Assembly (NCBI RefSeq): GCF_000282975.1
Contig: NZ_ALJC01000089.1
Location: 1 to 48,447 of the forward strand
Length of the DNA: 48,447 nucleotides
Direction of reading: 5' to 3'
From: Pseudomonas psychrophila HA-4
GTDB lineage: Bacteria > Pseudomonadota > Gammaproteobacteria > Pseudomonadales > Pseudomonadaceae
In this document: in pieces, positions 18,526 to 26,504 of the stretch
Position numbering within the stretch: position 1 is the stretch's first letter
Layout of the letters: each line of letters starts with the position of its first letter
Program-made: the position numbers and the translations under genes
The notes under the pieces: model-generated
What the model was told of the DNA's origin: nothing
The model's input: the letters and a program-made list of their open reading frames with translations, nothing else
Databases searched by the model: none

Positions 18526-19494
18526 CTAGGCGGCGAGCTCCAGTGCGGCCTGCAAGGCGCGTTGTTTGATGACCGCACCTTGGCCAAACCAGGCCGAGTC
18601 CATGCGGTATTCAGTACTCCTGGCGCGTCGCTCGTGATCGACATACTCGGTCACGGCGTTGAGCAAGCCCCACGCAGTTCCTTGGGCTGATTCAAGCGTT
18701 GCTCCACGACCCTCGCCTTCGTACAGCCCTTGGACTTTGCGCAGTGCGCGCTCGTTCGGCAGGACTTCGGGCAGTTTGCTATTGGGGGTTACGTCACACA
18801 GCACGTTCATGAAAAAGCCCATCGCTTCATGCCACTGCACCTTGCGTTCAGCCAGATTTTTCATTCGGTACATGAACTCGTCCCACTGGGAGACGGCGAT
18901 TCCCAGTTGTTTCTTCACGGCCTGCGGATCAAAGCGGGTGTTGTGCGGCACCTTGATCGCGCGGGTGGTGCCGTCCAGGGCGATGGTCAACGTGTTGTTG
19001 CAGACCACGCGCACCGTGGTCGGAGTGGCGGTGGTGGCCAATGTGCCATCACAGGAGGTGGCCAGCAGTAGGTAGCCATTCACCTGGTCGTTGCCCTTCA
19101 ACGCCGTGCCTTGCCCAGTACGGGCCAGCGCCCAGAACTTGCGACCGCCTTTGAGCACTCCCGCGGTTTCGAGCTCGTAGCCCGAGACCTCAGTCAGATC
19201 GCGATAGAACTCCAACACTTCACGGGGCTGCACCACCTGGTAGCGGTTGGATACCACCGACAAGGGGGCCTTGGTGTCGGAGCGGTAGAGAACCTTCTGT
19301 TCAGGGAAGGTATGAATACTTCCCAGGTGCCCGATGGCATCCGCCTTGAAGTGGACTGGGCTTTCCTGGATCTGCCAGTCCATCCCGGCTTCACGCTGCC
19401 AGACTTCGAGCGGTTGTTTGGGGGAGAGGCGACTGCCCAGACCATGCCAGGGCGTGGCGCCAACGTAAGCCATTTGTTCAACGAGATGAGCCAT
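18526..19494 (-). CDS. DUF932 domain protein
   Basis: This 322-aa protein is a typical DUF932 (phage/plasmid-like protein TIGR03299 type). MAHLVEQMAYVGATPWHGLG opens it. It continues with VLYRSDTKAPLSVVSNRYQVVQP (about 71-93) and FWALARTGQ, then GYLLLATSCDGTLATTATPT and VRVVCNNTLTIAL (about 133-170). I start at ATG 19494; the frame is open further to 19605 but that part has no family similarity and overlaps the next gene's end. It belongs to the leftward recombination-type operon. The biochemical role is unknown. Confidence 0.88.
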   Translation of the reverse strand: MAHLVEQMAYVGATPWHGLGSRLSPKQPLEVWQREAGMDWQIQESPVHFKADAIGHLGSIHTFPEQKVLYRSDTKAPLSVVSNRYQVVQPREVLEFYRDLTEVSGYELETAGVLKGGRKFWALARTGQGTALKGNDQVNGYLLLATSCDGTLATTATPTTVRVVCNNTLTIALDGTTRAIKVPHNTRFDPQAVKKQLGIAVSQWDEFMYRMKNLAERKVQWHEAMGFFMNVLCDVTPNSKLPEVLPNERALRKVQGLYEGEGRGATLESAQGTAWGLLNAVTEYVDHERRARSTEYRMDSAWFGQGAVIKQRALQAALELAA

Positions 19495-19565
19495 GGGAAT
19501 AATTCCTTGCGAATGAAGGGAAAAGCGCGTCGCTTCATCAACAAACGACGCCTGTTCACAACGAC

Positions 19566-19895
19566 TTAACGGTTGACGCTGAAGCTGTAGCCGCACGCCA
19601 GGCACTGATAGTTATCCAGCACCTTGTCATCGATCTGCTCGCCCAGCGTGGCCCCGGCAATGCCACCCGCGACCCCACCGAACAGACCACCCAAAATCGC
19701 CCCGGCGATGCTGCCGATAGCGATGCCCACCGGCCCGCCGACTACGCCCAGCACCGCGCCGGCTTCTGCACCTGACAGGGCACCGGCGGCACCACTGGCC
19801 GCACCGCCTGCCGCACCAATTAATCCACCCGTTTGCTTACCGATATTTTTCGTGACGACGCGTCCAGAGTTACAGCTTGGGCAAGGGGTATACAT
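19566..19895 (-). CDS. Small zinc-ribbon protein with glycine-zipper core
   Basis: This 109-aa protein has CPSCNSG at residues 5-11 and CLACGYSF near 98-105, two CxxC knuckles that would form a zinc ribbon at the joined termini. Between them lies an Ala/Gly-rich stretch (about 20-85) with repeated GxxxG, such as GAVLGVVGGPVGIAIG, typical of a glycine-zipper membrane segment. It is the first gene of the leftward operon running to radC. No function is known to me. Confidence 0.65.
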   Translation of the reverse strand: MYTPCPSCNSGRVVTKNIGKQTGGLIGAAGGAASGAAGALSGAEAGAVLGVVGGPVGIAIGSIAGAILGGLFGGVAGGIAGATLGEQIDDKVLDNYQCLACGYSFSVNR

Positions 19896-20387
19896 ACGCA
19901 GATCCTCTCAAGTGATGAGCGTGCTGAGGCAAAAGCTGGCACGCCAAATCCCCGACAGCAGTCGATACCGTGGGGCGTTCACAGGAGTGATATAGGTCTG
20001 AATTTTTTTTGAATACGATTTCAAGCAGAGGGGATCGAGATTTAAATATGCCAAAAATTTTGGCGGCAGCTGAGCTCGACTCGAGTTTTAGGTTTGTGGG
20101 GAGGCGCTATGAAATACTCACAAAACACATATCCATGCACCATAAAAATCTGCTATTTCCGCTATTAGTAGCGGAAATAGCAGGTTTACATACAAGTATT
20201 TATTGATTTTAGTCGATGGATCACCTGCAATGACCCGCCCTCGCCAGTACGGTCCAGCACCAGGATGGAGATGAAGAGGGGGACGGCGACCGCCCATAGG
20301 CGTACCCACAATGACGTTTTGACAACCATTGCCAATGGGCTATCAGGGTAGTCAGGCAGCGTCTGAACTCAACAACAAGGTAGGACG
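19896..20387. other. Intergenic region with long perfect hairpin
   Basis: This roughly 490-bp divergent region separates the leftward operon from the rightward 55-aa/DUF3987 pair. Its most striking content is the perfect 15-bp inverted repeat at 20150-20183, listed separately. CCATTG-c-CAATGG lies near 20329-20341. No other gene is convincing; the longer open frames here lack family resemblance and ribosome binding sites. Confidence 0.5.
20150..20183. repeat. Perfect 15-bp inverted repeat with 4-nt loop
   Basis: CTGCTATTTCCGCTA at 20150-20164 is followed by TTAG and by its exact reverse complement at 20169-20183. Pairing extends outward through one wobble and three A-T pairs. There is no gene within the hairpin and no G/C-rich stem plus T-tract of a standard terminator, although an A-run lies on the left. 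It could be a bidirectional terminator, a single-strand origin or a protein-binding site. Confidence 0.6.
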
Positions 20388-20555
20388 ATGAACAACGACA
20401 ACAGCGGTAAGCCCGTCGTGAGAGGACTGTATTTGAAGCCAGGGCAATCTTGCCAATGCCTGGGGGAGGCCTCAGAAATCAACGGTACTGAACACCATCG
20501 TCGGTGGGGTACGAGCACGATTGCCGAAGTATTCGCCGTGAGTGTTGCGCAATGA
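20388..20555 (+). CDS. 55-aa small protein coupled to the DUF3987 gene
   Basis: An open frame begins at ATG 20388, preceded by AGGTAGG, and ends with TGA at 20553-20555. This TGA overlaps the ATG of the DUF3987 gene (ATGA). The product starts MNNDNSGKPVVRGLYLKPGQ and contains CQC and a HHRRW basic patch. The tight overlap and good ribosome binding site support it as a real gene or translational leader. I recognise no family. Confidence 0.55.
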   Translation: MNNDNSGKPVVRGLYLKPGQSCQCLGEASEINGTEHHRRWGTSTIAEVFAVSVAQ

Positions 20556-22015
20556 GCCAATTTTTCAATCAGCCTATACCTTGGCAGCAGCCCCAGAATT
20601 ACGCCCCCCTCCCAGGGCGAGGAGATTTTTTTCCGCATTACATGCCACTGCCACTGTTGAGCGCTGCCGTGGATGAGGCCCAGAACAACATCAAAGCCCC
20701 TCGGCCGCTGATTTTCTCCACGGCGCTGGCAGCGATTGCTGTTGCCGTACAGGGCTTATTTGATGTGCGTAAACCGAATGGCCAACGCGTGCCGCTTTCA
20801 CTCATGCTGCTGACGATTGCGAACTCAGGTGAGCGTAAATCCACCGTGGAGAACGTCTTTCTGGGTGCTATCCGTACCGTTCAGAAGCAGCAAAACCTAA
20901 TTTATCAAACGGCTTTGAACGAGTGGAAAACCGAGCTGCACATTTGGGAAACCAAGAAGAAAGCCATCCTCAAGTCGATCCACAAAAAAGCCATTCAAGA
21001 AGAACCCTCAGACGATGAAGATCGGAGGTTCAAGGTGCTGGAAAGCGCAAAGCCTACCAAGCCCAAACAATTCAAACTTCTCTATGAGGATGCGACTTCT
21101 GAAGCCCTCTTTCGTGGGTTGCATCAAGACTTACCGACCGCAGGATTGATTTCCAGTGAGGGCGGTGGGGTTTTGAATGGACGAGCCTTGAATGACCTGT
21201 CGAAACAGAATGCCCTCTGGAGCGGGGACTCCATAACCGTAGATCGTGTTTCGATCGAGAGTTACGTGCTCGCTGATGCACGTCTGACGGTTTCGATCAT
21301 GGCGCAAGAGAGCGCCTTCCAAAACTACATGGAGCAGCGTGGCGAACAGTCTCGAGGCTCCGGGTTATGGGCAAGATTTTTGGTCTGCCAGCCTTGGTCA
21401 ACTCAGGGCTCTCGTTTCATCGAAAATGGGACCGTGTCGTCGGACCATTGCGATAAATTCGCAGCGCGTCTAGTCGAGCTACTTCAGCCCAATATGGCCT
21501 TGCTGAAGGACCCTGGTCGAGAAAAAGGCGTGATACATTTCTCCCCCGAAGCCAGTGAACAATGGCTGAGTATTTTCAATGCGATTGAAGTAGAAATTCG
21601 GCCAAATGGGCGCTTTGCGGGAGCAGGGGACCATGCTTCAAAGCTTGCGGACAATATCGCGCGAGTGGCTGCTTTATTTCATTGCTTTGAAGGTTTCGAA
21701 GGGGATATTTCACTGAGCACCGTTAACGCCGCGATTAGCCTGTGCTTCTACTACTCGGACGAGTTTATGAAGCTTTTTATGCCGCCGCCACAAGAAGAAG
21801 TTGATGCAAATGAACTCTACAGTTGGCTGCAAAGGGCGATGACCGGTCGTATAAATATCCCAAAAAACCACGTACGACAGAGCGGGCCTAATAAGCTTAG
21901 GAGCAACGGTCGCCTAGACAGGGCCTTGGAGGTGCTTCGTCAGCAAGGGCGGATTTATTCTTTTCAGCAGGGTAAAACTGAATGTATTAGCTTGATCCTA
22001 CTTTCATTAATTTAA
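20552..22015 (+). CDS. DUF3987/YfjI-family protein (primase/helicase-like P-loop)
   Basis: This 487-aa protein matches the DUF3987 (YfjI) family of island and plasmid proteins. FPHYMPLPLLSAAVDEAQ and PRPLIFSTALAAIAVAVQG open the domain (about 30-70). A P-loop-like ANSGERKSTVENVF lies near 90-103. ATSEALFRGLHQDLPTAGLI and SSEGGGVLNGRAL lie at about 180-215, and RFLVCQPWSTQG near 280. I start at ATG 20552 inside the ATGA overlap with the 55-aa gene. Such proteins resemble the DUF3987 half of phage primase-helicases. A replication or defence role is not established. Confidence 0.8.
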   Translation: MSQFFNQPIPWQQPQNYAPLPGRGDFFPHYMPLPLLSAAVDEAQNNIKAPRPLIFSTALAAIAVAVQGLFDVRKPNGQRVPLSLMLLTIANSGERKSTVENVFLGAIRTVQKQQNLIYQTALNEWKTELHIWETKKKAILKSIHKKAIQEEPSDDEDRRFKVLESAKPTKPKQFKLLYEDATSEALFRGLHQDLPTAGLISSEGGGVLNGRALNDLSKQNALWSGDSITVDRVSIESYVLADARLTVSIMAQESAFQNYMEQRGEQSRGSGLWARFLVCQPWSTQGSRFIENGTVSSDHCDKFAARLVELLQPNMALLKDPGREKGVIHFSPEASEQWLSIFNAIEVEIRPNGRFAGAGDHASKLADNIARVAALFHCFEGFEGDISLSTVNAAISLCFYYSDEFMKLFMPPPQEEVDANELYSWLQRAMTGRINIPKNHVRQSGPNKLRSNGRLDRALEVLRQQGRIYSFQQGKTECISLILLSLI

Positions 22016-22084
22016 AGCTCATTTAGGCATCGCTCGTAGCCGGTACAACGCCCCTATCGTCAGCTACCAGACCGATCTGTCTGA

Positions 22085-22108
22085 AAAAGCCCGCCGCAGC
22101 GGGCTTTT
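22085..22108 (+). terminator. Intrinsic terminator after the DUF3987 gene
   Basis: AAAAGCCCGC (22085-22094), a 4-nt loop CGCA, and GCGGGCTTTT (22099-22108) form a perfect 10-bp stem with flanking A and T runs. It could stop transcription from both sides: the rightward DUF3987 gene and the leftward 76-aa gene. Confidence 0.85.
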
Positions 22109-22154
22109 CTGCGGGGCGATTTAACGAGTGCCCCGTTATACGCAGTTGCCGGCC

Positions 22155-22385
22155 TCAACTGTGCGCACTTGACTCTACACGCTCGGCCTCATCCACCTCC
22201 CCGAGCAACTGAGCGTACTGTGCTGCGCTGATCGCGCCCATGATTGTCAAGGCCTCAAGATAGCCTCGCGCGCGCTCAGCCATGAGCTCTACCCGGTTTG
22301 GCGTGTCCTGCCCCTCAATCCGGGCAATCTCCTGGTGAGCATTGTTCAAAGCCCGTTGCTTATCTGTGTGGGTAAATGTCGCCAT
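22155..22385 (-). CDS. Small hypothetical protein (76 aa)
   Basis: The product is mostly helical: MATFTHTDKQRALNNAHQEI, then AERARGYLEALTIMGAISAA and QYAQLLGEVDEAERVE. An AAAGG lies about 10 nt before ATG 22385. It reads leftward into the terminator at 22085-22108 and lies 84 bp downstream of the DUF6530 gene. I recognise no family. Confidence 0.6.
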   Translation of the reverse strand: MATFTHTDKQRALNNAHQEIARIEGQDTPNRVELMAERARGYLEALTIMGAISAAQYAQLLGEVDEAERVESSAHS

Positions 22386-22469
22386 CGTGGGGAGCCTTTC
22401 GTTCGTCTATCGGAGAGCCGCTTCGCTATCTAGGTGCGAGTCCTGGCCCGATTGTTCCACTGCTGATAT

Positions 22470-22907
22470 CTAGCATTTACCTAGTTTGTTCAAGGCAATC
22501 ACCAAGCGATCCAGACTCACGTCCAGATGCTCTTTATTGGCGGCCAGCTCTTTTTTCATGATCTCCAGGTACCGCTTCAATTCCTCGTTATCGGTGGAGA
22601 AGGTGATGGGGAAATCATCGGTGGCCGTCAGTTCGTTGCCATTTTCGGCGTAGCGGATAGCGGCGCAGACCAGGGTGGCCAGATCAATCACCCGATGCAG
22701 GGGTAACTCTTCCGATTGGCGGGACCATTTTTCGCCGGTGTTGCGCCACACCTTGGCCGAGATCTCCGTGCAACCGGGCTCGTTCCATTGCGCCAGGCCT
22801 ACCGAAAGGCCCATCGCATCAGTCTTCTTCCTGTAAGGCCCATCGAGTTGATCGTAGTTAGCGACTTCAAGAACGGGCTTGTGCTTCAAGTACGTCGGGA
22901 TTTTCAT
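22470..22907 (-). CDS. DUF6530 family protein
   Basis: This 145-aa protein has the DUF6530 pattern: HKPVLEVANYDQLDGPY at about 9-25, GLSVGLAQWNE (about 33-43), then EISAKVWRNTGEKWSRQSEE and LPLHRVIDLATLV (about 49-81). ATG 22907 is preceded by AAGGTGACGAGC. It is divergent from the HEPN-like/recombinase pair and shares the palindrome-rich region at 22908-23086 with it. Function is unknown. Confidence 0.7.
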   Translation of the reverse strand: MKIPTYLKHKPVLEVANYDQLDGPYRKKTDAMGLSVGLAQWNEPGCTEISAKVWRNTGEKWSRQSEELPLHRVIDLATLVCAAIRYAENGNELTATDDFPITFSTDNEELKRYLEIMKKELAANKEHLDVSLDRLVIALNKLGKC

Positions 22908-22919
22908 GTGCTCGTCACC

Positions 22920-22975
22920 TTAGTAAATTCACTAACATTACTAAAATTAGTAATTTCACTGATATTAGTAAATAG
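22920..22975. promoter_or_regulatory. AT-rich operator-like palindrome cluster (TTAGTAAA half-sites)
   Basis: TTAGTAAATTCACTAA at 22920-22935 is a near-palindrome. ATTACTAA-aa-TTAGTAAT at 22937-22954 is a perfect one. A third degenerate copy (TTTCACTGATATTAGTAAA) spans about 22954-22972. Three consecutive TTAGTAAA-type palindromes lie just upstream of the DUF6530 gene. This is typical of cooperative repressor sites, but the repressor is not identified here. Confidence 0.55.
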
Positions 22976-23028
22976 AGATCCGAAAGGGAAGGCCGTCCGC
23001 AGTGTTTTTTCGAGTAATGGCTTTCGTC

Positions 23029-23066
23029 TATAAACTAACGATAAAAACCGTTATCGTTAGTTTATA
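23029..23066. repeat. Perfect 16-bp inverted repeat with 6-nt spacer before the recombinase operon
   Basis: TATAAACTAACGATAA (23029-23044) and its exact reverse complement TTATCGTTAGTTTATA (23051-23066) flank AAACCG. It lies 21 bp before the HEPN-like gene. Two inverted arms around a 6-nt spacer is the layout of a tyrosine-recombinase core site as well as of an operator. Because a tyrosine recombinase is encoded downstream, both readings are open. Confidence 0.7.
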
Positions 23067-23086
23067 TAGGCCGAGAGGATGGTTTC

Positions 23087-23800
23087 ATGGAAGTCGAAGG
23101 GCAGAGCTTTATTGTGCAAGAGAGTTGGGCGCGAATCGCCACGTTGAGTCGCACCTATTACGCCATGGCGGCCGATGCCTACGAGCAGTACCTAACCGAG
23201 ACAATCAATCGACTGCCGGATCCTGGCGACGATCACGATCCGAGCGCCTATATGGCGCAGGACGAACGACTTACCGTGTGTGGCATACAAACCATTGTCT
23301 TCTCAGCTATGGCGCTCGAGGCGGCCGCCTTCGATTTCGCCGCCATTCAGCTTGGCGATGAAATGGCCAAAGAACACCTCGACAAACTCGACCTGTTGGC
23401 CAAGTGGGTCATAGTGCCTCAACTGGTCTGCGGTCGCTCTCTTCGGACCGATGGTCCCGCCCTCAATGACTTGCGAGCGCTCATCAAAGCCCGGAATCGT
23501 CTGGTTCATCACAAATCACAGCCCTGGCCTTCCACTGAATCGGTATGGGACGACATGGAAAAGCGCTCAACCCGCTTTCGCCAGGAGATAGGGCTGGCTA
23601 TCAAAACCGTGATCTTGCTGTCCTTGGAACTGGAAATGCTGCTCGGCACGTCGGCAGGGGTATTACCATCCTTCGATAAAGATCGAAAAGACTTCAATCA
23701 GAGCATCAACCCTCAGCCAGAAAAACGTCCCCTGCTGGCAAAAGTGATCGCCGAGTGCCGTGCTATCCACCGCAAAAACTTTGCTCTGGAGAAGGCATGA
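23087..23800 (+). CDS. HEPN-like protein coupled to a tyrosine recombinase
   Basis: This 237-aa protein is all-helical in character. [16 protein letters not shown] at about residues 126-141 contains RNxxxH, the R-x4-H signature of HEPN domains, many of which are RNases or nucleic-acid-linked toxins. Preceding helices ([20 protein letters not shown] at about 69-88) fit the HEPN four-helix bundle. ATG 23087 is preceded by GAGAGGATGG. Its stop overlaps the recombinase ATG (ATGA at 23797-23800), so the two are co-translated. It lies just downstream of the 16-bp inverted repeat. The HEPN call rests on one motif; RNase activity is not shown. Confidence 0.6.
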   Translation: MEVEGQSFIVQESWARIATLSRTYYAMAADAYEQYLTETINRLPDPGDDHDPSAYMAQDERLTVCGIQTIVFSAMALEAAAFDFAAIQLGDEMAKEHLDKLDLLAKWVIVPQLVCGRSLRTDGPALNDLRALIKARNRLVHHKSQPWPSTESVWDDMEKRSTRFRQEIGLAIKTVILLSLELEMLLGTSAGVLPSFDKDRKDFNQSINPQPEKRPLLAKVIAECRAIHRKNFALEKA

Positions 23801-24765
23801 GTAAGGAGCAAAAGGACGCTCTCCCCATAATTGCCGAGTGCCGACTAAGCGCCGCCGAATTCCTGGGCTTGAGCAACATGCCGTCCGCCGCCGAGTGGTT
23901 CGCCAACCTGGACAACCCGCGGACCCGCCGGGCCTACCAGGGCGATATACGCGATTTCTGCAGTTTTGTCGGTATCCATGGGCCGGAGCAGTTTCGTGAG
24001 GTGACCCGAGCCCATGTGCTAGCCTGGCGTTCGGCCCTGGAGGGCAAGGCGCTGTCCGGTGCGACCATCCGTAGAAAGCTCGCGGCGCTGGCCAGCCTGT
24101 TCGATCACCTGCTGGACAGCAACGCAGTGGCCGGTGGCAACCCGGTGCATGGCGTTAAACGGCCGAAGATCGAGAGCAACGAAGGCAAGACCCCGGCCCT
24201 CGGCGATCAGCAGGCCAAGGCGCTGCTCGACGCGCCAGATCCTTCTTCTATTAAAGGTAAACGTGACCGGGCGATTCTCGCCGTCTTGCTCTACCACGGC
24301 CTGCGTCGCGAGGAGGCCGCCCGCCTACGAGTCGACGACCTGCAACAGCGTCGGGGCATTCAGCACCTGCGCATTCATGGCAAGGGAGGCAAGCTTCGCT
24401 ATGTGCCGCTGCACCCGGCCGCCGCCGAACGCCTGCAAGCTTACCTAGATGTCTTCGGGCATCACCAAGATCAGGAAAAAGCGCCACTGTTTCGACCACT
24501 GCGCGGACCGAAAACCGGCGAAGGGATTTCCGCCGAGGGGATCTATGCCCTTGTTGGCCAGTACGCCAAGGCGGCCGGGATTGCCGTTGCCGGCCTAGGC
24601 GTGCATGGCCTACGCGCGACGGCCGCGACCAACGCCCTCGAGCACGAAGCCGACATCGCCAAGGTCCAGGCCTGGCTCGGGCATGCCAATATCAGCACGA
24701 CCAAACTCTATGATCGGCGCCACTCAAGACCGGAGGATTCGCCGACCTTCAAGGTCCGTTACTGA
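23797..24765 (+). CDS. Tyrosine recombinase (XerC/D- and TnpI-like)
   Basis: This 322-aa recombinase has an N-terminal SAM-like core-binding domain (about 30-130: [20 protein letters not shown] ... [17 protein letters not shown]). The catalytic domain follows: Arg in [15 protein letters not shown] (about 182), Lys in [12 protein letters not shown] (about 213), HGLRATAAT (HxxR, about 271), [14 protein letters not shown] with His (about 292) and the nucleophile Tyr (about 301). All catalytic residues appear present. It starts inside the stop of the HEPN-like gene. It lies outside the Tn3-type terminal repeat at 24818, so it probably serves plasmid or module resolution rather than that transposon. 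Confidence 0.9.
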   Translation: MSKEQKDALPIIAECRLSAAEFLGLSNMPSAAEWFANLDNPRTRRAYQGDIRDFCSFVGIHGPEQFREVTRAHVLAWRSALEGKALSGATIRRKLAALASLFDHLLDSNAVAGGNPVHGVKRPKIESNEGKTPALGDQQAKALLDAPDPSSIKGKRDRAILAVLLYHGLRREEAARLRVDDLQQRRGIQHLRIHGKGGKLRYVPLHPAAAERLQAYLDVFGHHQDQEKAPLFRPLRGPKTGEGISAEGIYALVGQYAKAAGIAVAGLGVHGLRATAATNALEHEADIAKVQAWLGHANISTTKLYDRRHSRPEDSPTFKVRY

Positions 24766-24817
24766 CACCGACCGTTACTGCTCCGTCGCTTTTGTACTTG
24801 AGGCGGCTAGTGGATAG

Positions 24818-24855
24818 GGGGTTTGGGGAGCAACGGAACAGAAAGTGCACTTAAG
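24818..24855 (+). repeat. Tn3-family terminal inverted repeat (left end of truncated transposon)
   Basis: Thirty-eight bases from GGGGTTTGGGGAGCAACGG to CACTTAAG fit the Tn3-family end pattern GGGGT-TG...GGAAC...AAA..CAC.TTAAG. The GGGG outer end is at 24818 and the repeat points right, into the tnpA fragment. The matching right end is absent from the window. Confidence 0.8.
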
Positions 24856-24893
24856 CTCGGATGTCCTGGAGGCGACCTTTCACCGAAGAGATG

Positions 24894-25992
24894 TCACTGA
24901 TCGTCGTCTGGATTGCGCAGCGGTCTCAGCTCACCTCGAGCAACCTCTTCCGGTACCGCGAAGGAGTACCGACCCAGCATGTTGATGTGTTCATAGATCA
25001 GCGGCGACAGCCGAGCCAGATCCTCCTCCTGCACCGGGTAGCCGTGCTGCCTTAGCCGTTCCACGGCGGCGGTCATGTAGAGGGTGTTCCACAGCACGAT
25101 GATATTTACCACCAGGCCCAAGGCGCCGAGTTGGTCCTCCTGACCTTCGCGGTAGCGCTGGCGAAGCTCGCCGCGTTTGCCCTGGAACACGGCACGGACC
25201 AGGCTGTGCCGGCCTTCGCCGCGATTCAGCTGGGTCAGGGTGGCACGACGCTTGGATTCGTCATCAATGTAGGTCAGCGTGTGCAGAGTTTTCTCGATCC
25301 GTCCGAACTCTGCCAATGCCTGGGCCAGACGGGTCGGACGATCCCCCATTTGCAACGTGCGCATGATGCCGGTCGCCGGTACCCGACCGAGCTTGAGCGA
25401 CCCGGCGAGACGCAGCAGGTCATCCCAGTGCTCGGCGATCAGGTCGATTTTTACCGACGCCAGTCCGTTGAGCTTGCCATAATCCGCGTCTGGGCTCGTG
25501 CGCCAGAAGCGGGTACCGCCGACATCGGCTAGGCGCGGGCAGAAGTGATAACCGAGCAGGCGGAACAACCCGAACACCACATCGCTGTAGGCACCGGTAT
25601 CGGTCATGATTTGTGTTGGCTGCAATTCGGTCTGTTGTTCCAGCACGACCGCTAGCAATACCAGGCTGTCGCGCAAGGTGCCAGGCACCGTGATGGCGTT
25701 CAGGCCGGAGAACTGATCGGAAATCAAGTTGTACCAGGTGACTCCCCGTCCGGTACCGAAATACTTCGGGTTGGGACCGGCATGCACGGTGCGCACCGGT
25801 ACGACGAAACGCATGCCATCGGCGGAGGCCACCTCGCCGCCGCCCCAGACCTGAGCCAGCTCCAGTTGGCTTTGCGCAGACACCAGAATGGCATTGGCTG
25901 CTGACAGGGTGTCGTCGCGGAGATAGTTCTGGCTGACCCAGGACAGTCGGTCACGGCGCAGCGCTTGGTTATCCCGGTGCCTCGAATACCGG
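24894..25992 (-). pseudogene. tnpA: Tn3-family transposase TnpA, C-terminal third only
   Basis: Roughly 365 codons encode the catalytic C-terminus of a Tn3-type transposase. WGGGEVASADGMRFVVPVRT contains the first Asp of the DDE triad. QIMTDTGAYSDVVFGLFRLLG carries the second. GEGRHSLVRAVFQGKRGELR and VNIIVLWNTLYMTAAVERLR supply the Glu region and the family end. The N-terminal two thirds (about 600 residues) are missing. Around 25985-25995 the sequence switches to virB10. A deletion or recombination has removed the rest of the transposon, so it cannot transpose on its own. Confidence 0.88.
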
Positions 25993-25993
25993 A

Positions 25994-26227
25994 GTGTCGT
26001 CCGGCGATCAGGAAAACTCGGCGTCACGCTATCGCACGGAAGTACAGGAAGCCGCGTCTGAGTCGGCCCAAACGATCCTGGGTCGCTACGCCAGTATCCA
26101 ACCAACTTTGACCGTGCCCCATGGCTCGCGTGTGGTGATCTACCTGCAGCGCGATTTGGATTTCACCTCGCAATTCGAGGCCGAGATCGAGCACGCCAAG
26201 AGTGGCGGCGTCACCTTCATCCAGTGA
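25994..26227 (+). pseudogene. virB10: VirB10 C-terminal fragment (type IV secretion)
   Basis: The frame encodes NSASRYRTEVQEAASESAQ, then IQPTLTVPHGSRVVIYLQRD and LDFTSQFEAEI. This is the conserved C-terminal end of the outer-membrane-spanning VirB10/TrbI core component. The first about 300 residues have been lost at the junction with the tnpA fragment. Ten bases separate its stop from the virB11 start, the usual operon spacing. Confidence 0.75.
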
Positions 26228-26236
26228 GGAAGCGGT

Positions 26237-26504
26237 ATGTCTGAGATTGCATCGTTCCGCGCCAAACTGAAAAACCTGGTCACGCTGCTGGACGATCCAG
26301 AAGTGACCGAAATTGCGATCAACGGCCCTGGCAACGTCTGGGCCGGTTATCACGGCAGTCGGTTCATGAAGCCGGTGCAGATCGAGGGGGTAACAACTGG
26401 ATTAATTACCTCGCTCGGTGAGGTGATTGCCGCTCATACCGGGCAACAGGTTGACTCGTATACGCCGATTCTGTCGGGCCGTATTCCGATCAATCTCGCC
26501 GAGG
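26237..26504 (+). pseudogene. virB11: VirB11 N-terminal fragment (type IV secretion ATPase)
   Basis: The start MSEIASFRAKLKNLVTLLDD with VTEIAINGPGNVWAGYHGSR matches the VirB11 N-terminal domain. It continues to QQVDSYTPILSGRIPINLAE and then fails: the ATPase domain with its Walker motifs is absent. The frame runs on to a stop at 26542 inside the virB1 sequence. The break is at about 26500-26510. Confidence 0.75.

Noticed and set aside
23797..25992. Recombinase and tnpA fragment as one TnpI-type Tn3 transposon
   Set aside because: A Tn3-type terminal repeat lies between them at 24818-24855 with its outer end facing the recombinase, so the recombinase is outside.
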